Assembly: GCF_030418295.1 (NCBI RefSeq)
Contig: NZ_JAUHQA010000001.1
Span: forward strand, 1,054,001 to 1,118,000
From: Demequina muriae
GTDB lineage: Bacteria; Actinomycetota; Actinomycetes; Actinomycetales; Demequinaceae
DNA: 64,000 bases
Reading direction: 5' to 3'
In this document: piece after piece, positions 59,363-64,000 of the stretch
How positions within the stretch are numbered: position 1 is the stretch's first letter
Layout of the letters: the number at the start of each line of letters is the position of its first letter
The notes under the pieces: model-generated
Seen by the model: only the letters and a program-made list of their open reading frames with translations
Told to the model about the DNA's origin: nothing
Databases searched by the model: none
Translations under genes and position numbers: made by a program

Positions 59363-60559
59363 GTGACCGCGCATCCCGCACCTGCCGACCCGCTCGAGCA
59401 CCACCTCGATGAGTTCGTGCCGGGCGATGACCTCGTCGCCTACCTCGATGGCAACTCGCTGGGGCGCCCCCTGCGCTCCACGGTCGAGTCGATGCCGCGG
59501 TTCGTGCGCGAGAGCTGGGGCGGCAGGCTCATCCGGGGCTGGGACGAGGCGTGGCTGACCCGGGCCGAGGAGCTCGGCGACCGCATCGGCGCCGCCTGCC
59601 TGGGAGCCGCGCCGGGTCAGACGATCATCGCGGACTCGACGACAGTGCTCATCTTCAAGCTGCTGCGGGCGTCCATCGACGCTCGGCCCGGCCGCGACGA
59701 GATCCTCATCATGCGGGACGAGTTCCCCACCGACCGGTTCATCGTCGAGCGGCTCGCCGAGGACCACGGGCTCACGATCCGGTGGATCGACGCACCGGCC
59801 GATGCGGGGGTGACGCCCGCGCTCGTCGCGGAGCGCCTGAGCGAGCGGACCATCGGGGCCCTCATCAGCGGGGTCTCGTACCGCAGCGGCTGGTGGGCGG
59901 ACATGCCCGCCGTGACCGAGGCGGTGCAGTCGCACGGAGCCCTCATGATCTGGGACTGCTCGCACGCGGTCGGCTCGGTTCCTCTCGAGCTCGACGCCTG
60001 GGGCGTCGACATGGCGGTCGGATGCTCGTACAAGTACCTGAACGGTGGCCCAGGGGCGCCGGCGTGGGCCTACGTCGCCGCACGTCACCAGCCCGAGCTG
60101 CGCAACCCCATCCCCGGCTGGCTGGGCGCCCGCGAGCCGTTCGCGATGACCACCGGATTCTCGCCGGCTCCCGGCATCCGGCGACTCGTGAGCGGAACCC
60201 CTCCCATCCTCGGCATGCTGCCGCTCGCCGACATGCTGTCGCTCATCGAGCGCGCAGGAATCACCGCGATCAGGGCCAAGTCGGTGGCGCTCACGTCCTA
60301 CGCGATCGCCCTCGTCGACGAGCTGATCCCTGACGCGCTGCTCGCGTCTCCTCGTGACTCCGCACGCCGCGGCGGTCACCTCACGATCGACCACCCGAAT
60401 GCGCGCCGGGCCGTCGCGCAGCTCTGGGGCGAGGGCGTGATCCCCGACTTCCGGCACCCGAGCGGCGTCCGCATCGGCCTGTCGCCGCTCAGCACCTCGT
60501 TCGCCGAGGTCGAGCGTGGAGTCATGGCTCTCGCCACCGCACTCAAGGCGACAGCGTGA
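59363..60559 (+). CDS. Kynureninase-like PLP enzyme
   Basis: 398 residues, fold type I. YLDGNSLGRPLRSTVESMPR at the front, ADSTTVLIFKLLRASI, LISGVSYRSGWWADM, MIWDCSHAVGSVPLELDAWG and GCSYKYLNGGPGAPAW (PLP Lys) are kynureninase features. It should cleave kynurenine to anthranilate and alanine. It starts only 4 bp after the second epimerase stop, so it is transcribed with galactose genes though unrelated. Kynurenine formamidase and tryptophan dioxygenase genes are not adjacent. Confidence 0.88.
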   Translation: MTAHPAPADPLEHHLDEFVPGDDLVAYLDGNSLGRPLRSTVESMPRFVRESWGGRLIRGWDEAWLTRAEELGDRIGAACLGAAPGQTIIADSTTVLIFKLLRASIDARPGRDEILIMRDEFPTDRFIVERLAEDHGLTIRWIDAPADAGVTPALVAERLSERTIGALISGVSYRSGWWADMPAVTEAVQSHGALMIWDCSHAVGSVPLELDAWGVDMAVGCSYKYLNGGPGAPAWAYVAARHQPELRNPIPGWLGAREPFAMTTGFSPAPGIRRLVSGTPPILGMLPLADMLSLIERAGITAIRAKSVALTSYAIALVDELIPDALLASPRDSARRGGHLTIDHPNARRAVAQLWGEGVIPDFRHPSGVRIGLSPLSTSFAEVERGVMALATALKATA

Positions 60560-60574
60560 GGGCGATCCCGTCCG

Positions 60575-60964
60575 TCAGGCCGAGTCCGCCGCGTCGGTGA
60601 CGATCGCATCGGCCTGGATCTCCACCAGGTAGCGCGGGTCGGCCAGTCGGCTCACCTCGACCAGGGTCGCCGCAGGCCGGACGTCCGCGAAGACGGCCCG
60701 ATGCGCCGCTGCCACCTTCTCCATGTCGCGGATGTCGGTCACATAGGCGACGGTCCGCACCACGTCTGCCAGCTCCGCCCCCACCTCGGCGAGCGCGCGC
60801 TCGATGATGCCGAGCGCATCGGCCGCCTGGGCGTACGCGTCGCCCACGAGGGCGTCGTCACGGGCGCAGGTGCCGGCCACGGCGACGTGCTGGCCCACCC
60901 GCACCGCACGGGAGTAGCCGTAGATCTCTTCGAAAGGCCCGTCCGAGCCGTGGTTGATCCTCAT
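60575..60964 (-). CDS. RidA/YjgF-family protein
   Basis: About 129 residues of the chorismate-mutase-like Rid fold: GYSRAVRVGQHVAVAGTCAR at the front, ALGIIERALAEVGAELADVV, and the end RPAATLVEVSRLADPRYLVE. In enamine-deaminating RidA a conserved Arg precedes this TLVEV/CVEV strand; here the position reads Ala-Ala, so the enzyme is probably not a canonical deaminase. I use ATG 60962-60964 (GTG 60970 possible). Convergent with kynureninase. Confidence 0.82.
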   Translation of the reverse strand: MRINHGSDGPFEEIYGYSRAVRVGQHVAVAGTCARDDALVGDAYAQAADALGIIERALAEVGAELADVVRTVAYVTDIRDMEKVAAAHRAVFADVRPAATLVEVSRLADPRYLVEIQADAIVTDAADSA

Positions 60965-61020
60965 GCGCACACCCTAGAGGTGGGCGCCGCCGCGAGCCGC
61001 GTGGCCCGTACGCTGGCCGC

Positions 61021-61254
61021 ATGGAACCGTTCAGCATGACCAAGGGCACCGAGGTGAAGGTCTTCCACCTCGAGGACAACGACGCCACCGTGGTGGTCAC
61101 CACCACCGACACGGCCGCTCCGGAGCGCCCCCCTCACGTCGCGTACGAACAGTGCGAGAACGAGGAGGAGTCGCAGGCGGTGGTCCAGAAGTTCGTCTTC
61201 GACCTGCAGCGCCAGGGATGGACCCTCGTCGACGTCGAGCAGGACGCCGAGTAA
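61021..61254 (+). CDS. Small acidic protein, unknown
   Basis: 77 residues, rich in Glu/Asp/Val/Thr, with VKVFHLEDNDATVVVTTTDT and a KFVFDLQRQGWTLVDVEQDA ending. No recognised family or membrane segment. Its stop faces a convergent zincin gene 3 bp away. Confidence 0.6.
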   Translation: MEPFSMTKGTEVKVFHLEDNDATVVVTTTDTAAPERPPHVAYEQCENEEESQAVVQKFVFDLQRQGWTLVDVEQDAE

Positions 61255-61257
61255 CGT

Positions 61258-61620
61258 TCAGCTCCAGCCGAGCTCGTGCAGGCGGTCGTCGTCGATGCCG
61301 AAGTGGTGGGCGATCTCGTGCACGACGGTCACCGCGACCTCCTCGCGGACGTGATCGGCGTCCTCGCACACGCGCAGCGTCGGGTTGCGGAAGATGAAGA
61401 TCCGGTCGGGGAGCTCGCCGAGGCCCCATTCGGAACCGCGATCGGTGAGCGCGACCCCGTCGTACAGGCCCAGCAGGTCGGGGTCGTCGCCCTCTGGCTC
61501 GTCCTCGACCAGGATCACCACGTTGTCGACCATGTCGAGCAGCCGCTCGGGGATCATGTCGAGGGCGTCGTCGACCGCGGACTCGAACTCCTCGCGCGAC
61601 ATCTCGACCATGCCGACCAT
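61258..61620 (-). CDS. Zincin-like metallopeptidase family protein
   Basis: 120 residues with VTVVHEIAHHFGIDDDRLHE, a HExxH zinc motif with a downstream acidic residue, and an N-terminal MSREEFESAVDDALDMIPER. This is the small bacterial zincin-like family (possibly DUF1025/metallopeptidase). Start is ambiguous among Met codons at 61620, 61611 and 61602. Confidence 0.85.
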   Translation of the reverse strand: MVGMVEMSREEFESAVDDALDMIPERLLDMVDNVVILVEDEPEGDDPDLLGLYDGVALTDRGSEWGLGELPDRIFIFRNPTLRVCEDADHVREEVAVTVVHEIAHHFGIDDDRLHELGWS

Positions 61621-61748
61621 TCTCGCCCACGCCCGCCCGCGCATCGGCCCCCTCGACCGCTCGGCGGGGGGCGACTTGGCGATTCACGCCCGCCGGCCGT
61701 AGCATGGGCACCGTCCTTGACGCACGGCAGTATCGCGCGTCAGACGGC

Positions 61749-61821
61749 GCCCTCATCGTCTAGCGGCCTAGGACGCCGCCCTTTCACGGCGGTAGCACGG
61801 GTTCGAATCCCGTTGGGGGTA
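61749..61821 (+). tRNA. tRNA-Glu (anticodon TTC)
   Basis: Acceptor GCCCTCA/TGGGGGT, anticodon stem CCGCC/GGCGG with loop CTTTCAC (TTC), T arm ACGGG-TTCGAAT-CCCGT, discriminator A; 73 nt, no encoded CCA. Confidence 0.95.
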
Positions 61822-61883
61822 CGACTCTCCCGTAAGGATGGTCTACACTTCATACGGTCCTCATGCTCGCATGAGGGTCACGA

Positions 61884-61957
61884 GGCCCTGTAGCGCAGTT
61901 GGTTAGCGCGCCGCCCTGTCACGGCGGAGGTCGCGGGTTCAAGTCCCGTCAGGGTCG
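61884..61957 (+). tRNA. tRNA-Asp (anticodon GTC)
   Basis: Acceptor GGCCCTG/CAGGGTC, anticodon stem CCGCC/GGCGG with loop CTGTCAC (GTC), T arm GCGGG-TTCAAGT-CCCGT, discriminator G; 74 nt. 62 bp after tRNA-Glu. Confidence 0.96.
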
Positions 61958-61965
61958 CGAGCGGC

Positions 61966-61991
61966 AATGCCCCTTGTTCGCAAGGGGCATT
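61966..61991 (+). terminator. Hairpin after tRNA-Asp
   Basis: AATGCCCCTTG-TTCG-CAAGGGGCATT, an 11-bp perfect stem with a UUCG tetraloop, begins 9 nt after tRNA-Asp; likely a terminator or processing barrier before tRNA-Phe. Confidence 0.7.
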
Positions 61992-62017
61992 GTGCTTAGG
62001 TTGGGGTGACACCCCAA

Positions 62018-62090
62018 GGCTCTGTAGCTCAGTTGGTAGAGCGTTCGACTGAAAATCGAAAGGTCACCGGATCGACGCCGGTCGGAGCCA
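62018..62090 (+). tRNA. tRNA-Phe (anticodon GAA)
   Basis: Acceptor GGCTCTG/CGGAGCC, anticodon stem TTCGA/TCGAA with loop CTGAAAA (GAA), T arm ACCGG-ATCGACG-CCGGT, discriminator A. The T loop starts with A rather than T at position 54, which I have seen in other actinobacterial tRNA-Phe genes. Confidence 0.94.
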
Positions 62091-62096
62091 CTTCCC

Positions 62097-62126
62097 GAAA
62101 GCCCTCGCCTCGCGGCGGGGGCTTTC
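62097..62126 (+). terminator. Terminator after tRNA-Phe
   Basis: GAAAGCCC-t-CGCC ... GGCG-g-GGGCTTTC, a 13-bp stem with one T-G wobble and a 4-nt loop, begins 6 nt after the tRNA. Confidence 0.75.
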
Positions 62127-62230
62127 TGCATGCCTGGGCCTCTGCGGCGGAAGGTCTGGGGCTGCTCGTGCGTTTGCGCTGGTGTGCCGATAGGCGGTGT
62201 ACTAGGTGTCAAGCAATCAAAGGAGCACTC

Positions 62231-62605
62231 ATGGCTGACTCGAAGCTCGGGAAAATGGTCATCAACGCGATCCTCGGCGCTGTCGCCGGCAAGTGGATCG
62301 CGACCATCAAGACCGAGGTTGAGGTCACCAAGGTCGAGATCAAGTACAAGAGCCGCCAGCTCGGCATCGGTGCGGCATTCCTCGCGATCGCCGGCGCCCT
62401 CGGCTTCTTCATGCTGCTGGTCCTCATCGCGGCGGCCGTCCTCGCGTTCGCGCTCATCCTCGAGCCCTGGGCCGCAGCGCTCGTGGTCGCCGGCATCCTG
62501 CTCGTGATCATCGTGATCTTCGGAGCGGCGGGTGCGAGCAAGATCAAGAAGAACAAGGACCTCATGCCCACCGCCTCGATCGAGCGGATCAAGAAGCAGC
62601 TGTAG
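62231..62605 (+). CDS. Holin-like (phage holin family/DUF1469) membrane protein
   Basis: 124 residues. An amphipathic start (INAILGAVAGKWIATIKTEV), then two hydrophobic helices (IGAAFLAIAGALGFFMLLVL and LEPWAAALVVAGILLVIIVI) and a basic end (KIKKNKD ... IERIKKQL). It matches the Phage_holin_3_6 / DUF1469 type common in actinobacterial chromosomes, with no phage genes nearby. Start ATG 62231 with AAAGGAG upstream. Confidence 0.78.
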   Translation: MADSKLGKMVINAILGAVAGKWIATIKTEVEVTKVEIKYKSRQLGIGAAFLAIAGALGFFMLLVLIAAAVLAFALILEPWAAALVVAGILLVIIVIFGAAGASKIKKNKDLMPTASIERIKKQL

Positions 62606-62638
62606 GCACTCCTCCGCTCCGGACCCCGCCGTCTCGCG

Positions 62639-63580
62639 TCAGACTGCGGAGCCCGTGAGTTCCTGGACGACCTCGGGACGCGGGCGCGGCCTGCGCTGAG
62701 CGAGCCACACGCCCGCCATCACCACGGCGGCGCCCACAGGCTCGTACCAGTGCAGCTGCTCACCGAGCACGAGGATGCCCAGCGCTGTCGCGATGACCGG
62801 CACCGCGTAGGTGACCGACGCTGCGGTGGTGGCTCCCGCGGCCTTGACGATCTTCCAGAACCACACGTAGGCGAACGACGTTCCCGTGACGCCCAGCGCG
62901 ATGAGCGACCACATGGCCGCGGAGCTGAGCTCGAACGCGGCCGGGCCCGGCGCCGGAGTGGCGAGCGCCACCGGGGCGATGATCAGCATCGAGAGCGTGA
63001 TCTGCACGGCCGACAGACCCACCGGCGAGGCCTGGATGCGGTTCAGGAGCACGCGCGACAGCGTGGATCCGATGCCGTAGCAGGCCGTGGCGCCCAGCAT
63101 GAAGGCCGCGCCCAGTGCCGGGAAGTCCTCCACGCGCCATGCGCCCAGCAGCACAGCGATGCCGAGCGCGCCGATGACGAGACCCACCAGCTGCGCACGA
63201 TTCACGCGCTCGGTCGGGATCAGCAACGCGACGAAGAGCGCGGTCCACAGCGGCGTGGTGGCGTTGAGCAGGCTCGCGAGGATGGACGTGACGTGCTGCT
63301 GGGCCAGCGGGATCAGGATGAACGGCAGCCCGGACATGAAGACGCCGACGGCCAGCAGCGCGCCCGTCATGCGCCAGGTGAGCCTGGGCACCGCGCGCAT
63401 CGACACTGCGAGCACGATCAGGACTGCCGCGCCGCAGACGAGCCGGCCCAGCGCCACCTGAATCGGAGTGAACTCGTCGAGCGCCACCTCGATGAACAGG
63501 AAGCTCGATCCCCAGGCGGCAGAGACGCCGAGGAAGTACGGCAGCCAGGCCTTCAGAGGAACGTCAGAGGCGTGGCTCAC
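62639..63580 (-). CDS. EamA/DMT-family transporter
   Basis: 313 residues with ten helices in two homologous EamA halves (LPYFLGVSAAWGSSFLFIEV opening; LIALGVTGTSFAYVWFWKIV and VTYAVPVIATALGILVLGEQ near the end). Probable exporter of metabolites or amino acids. The GTG start overlaps the Ogt stop (GTGA), so the two are coupled. The long open frame upstream is non-coding. Confidence 0.88.
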   Translation of the reverse strand: MSHASDVPLKAWLPYFLGVSAAWGSSFLFIEVALDEFTPIQVALGRLVCGAAVLIVLAVSMRAVPRLTWRMTGALLAVGVFMSGLPFILIPLAQQHVTSILASLLNATTPLWTALFVALLIPTERVNRAQLVGLVIGALGIAVLLGAWRVEDFPALGAAFMLGATACYGIGSTLSRVLLNRIQASPVGLSAVQITLSMLIIAPVALATPAPGPAAFELSSAAMWSLIALGVTGTSFAYVWFWKIVKAAGATTAASVTYAVPVIATALGILVLGEQLHWYEPVGAAVVMAGVWLAQRRPRPRPEVVQELTGSAV

Positions 63581-64000
63581 CGGGCCACCGTCACCGAGGC
63601 ATCGGGCGAGTGCGACGCGACCCGGAAGCCCTCGTGCTCGAGCATGGCCGCCTTGACCGACGTGCCGCCGAAACCGTAGCTGCCCAGGCGCCCGCCGGAC
63701 TGGATCACCCGGTGGCATGGCACGAACGGCGCGATGCCGTTGCGCGCACAGGCCGTGCCCACCGCACGCATCGCGCGCGGCCGCCCCGCCATCTGCGCCA
63801 GCTCCTGGTAGGAGACGACCTCGCCCCCAGGGACCGAGCGCAGCGCCGCCCACACCTCCTGGAAGAAGGGGCCACCCGGTTGGTCGACGGCGACGGTGGT
63901 GACGGCGTCCGCGTCCCCGTCCAGCCACGCGTCCACCGCGTGCTCGACGTGAGGCATCTCCCCCGCTTCCCACCCGCGGGCGGCGAGCACGCTGGGCAGC
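63577..64000 (-). CDS. ogt: Ogt-type methylated-DNA-cysteine methyltransferase (partial)
   Basis: At least 141 residues; its frame is open at the window's right edge, so the N-terminal ~30-50 residues lie outside. GGPFFQEVWAALRSVPGG, VVSYQELAQMAGRPRAMRAV and PFVPCHRVIQSGG with the acceptor Cys and GGTSVKAAMLEHEG define the O6-alkylguanine-DNA methyltransferase. It transfers the lesion to Cys in a suicide reaction. Coupled to the downstream EamA gene. Confidence 0.92.
   Translation of the reverse strand, partial: LPSVLAARGWEAGEMPHVEHAVDAWLDGDADAVTTVAVDQPGGPFFQEVWAALRSVPGGEVVSYQELAQMAGRPRAMRAVGTACARNGIAPFVPCHRVIQSGGRLGSYGFGGTSVKAAMLEHEGFRVASHSPDASVTVAR

Larger units (their letters stand above)
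8043..61649. repeat. Iterated 9-mer GCATCGGCC scattered over the window
   Basis: By eye I located 35 places with GCATCGGCC on either strand, starting at 8043, 13141, 13807, 13918, 14086, 15406, 25128, 26791, 28935, 29604, 29708, 31151, 32101, 32520, 33187, 33472, 33846, 35916, 37558, 37598, 39198, 43078, 45327, 45748, 45783, 47330, 47362, 53122, 56899, 57171, 57630, 59797, 60606, 60816 and 61641. Many extend to CGCATCGGCCGT. The site at 25128 is a 14-bp palindrome. Rough composition expectation is about two. The motif occurs inside genes in different reading frames and in gaps; none lies in 1-8042, 15415-25127 or 47371-53121. Confidence 0.8.

Noticed and set aside
62071-62077. T loop of tRNA-Phe beginning with A as a sign of a defective tRNA
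   Set aside because: All stems pair well and the same T loop appears in other actinobacterial tRNA-Phe genes as I recall them.
62231-62605. Holin-like gene as sign of a prophage next to the tRNA cluster
   Set aside because: No integrase, terminase, capsid or lysin gene is nearby, and this family is common in actinobacterial chromosomes.

Overview
This is a high-GC window that reads as the chromosome of an actinobacterium, probably a Micrococcales-type soil or plant-associated aerobe. Supporting signs are the strongly GC-biased third codon positions, frequent GTG starts, ATGA/GTGA stop-start overlaps, a type VII secretion (WXG100/EccC/EccD) locus, a DipZ-fasciclin pair like that of mycobacteria, and actinobacterial-style small families. 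No rRNA, CRISPR array, transposase or intact prophage was seen. Four tRNA genes are present (Lys, and a Glu-Asp-Phe cluster).

Layout. 1-7.3 kb: a FadR-type regulator, a PAS-GGDEF-EAL protein, tRNA-Lys, then a minus-strand operon (flavodoxin-fold oxidoreductase, DUF5996 protein, truncated RraA-like gene) and a four-helix membrane protein. The last two transcription units carry matching MerR-type promoters with 19-bp spacers. A broken LOG/Nudix chimera and VanZ-like and DUF6054-like genes follow. 7.3-16 kb: a minus-strand, translationally coupled type VII secretion operon (FHA protein, one-helix protein, EccD, MinD-like protein, EccC, DUF6177-like protein, small protein). 16-24.5 kb: the divergent plus-strand cargo, with two WXG100-like proteins, a DUF6507-like protein, a 754-residue polymorphic toxin, and a chain of overlapping small genes that looks like an array of immunity genes, orphan toxin tails and broken duplicates. 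This is the most unusual part of the window.

24.5-47.3 kb: housekeeping and accessory metabolism. It holds DipZ plus fasciclin lipoprotein, VOC protein, MFS carrier, CotH-type lipoprotein, aldo/keto reductase, siderophore-interacting reductase, a TetR/GH3 beta-glucosidase pair with a clear operator, LtrA, APC, Pr6Pr and BCCT membrane proteins, the 5-oxoprolinase operon pxpA-pxpB-pxpC, a second flavodoxin-like gene, carbonic anhydrase and an SDR. 47.4-60.6 kb: sugar utilisation. It holds a ChvE/GguA/GguB-type monosaccharide ABC operon with its LacI regulator, then GH35 beta-galactosidase diverging from a second LacI regulator and followed by galK and two galE copies. Repeated TGACGTCA-centred sites tie the beta-galactosidase to the Leloir genes. 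Kynureninase is appended to the gal genes. 60.6-64 kb: RidA-like and zincin proteins, the tRNA cluster, a holin-like protein, an EamA exporter and an Ogt-type methyltransferase cut by the window end.

Two genome-scale signals stand out. First, the 9-mer GCATCGGCC (either strand) occurs at 35 places I located by eye, far above my rough composition-based expectation of about two. It is absent from the first 8 kb, from the toxin/immunity array and from the sugar ABC operon. Second, the toxin array shows homology between a full-length effector and downstream orphan pieces, as expected for cassette exchange in a polymorphic toxin system. All family names come from reading the translated sequences; no database search was run.
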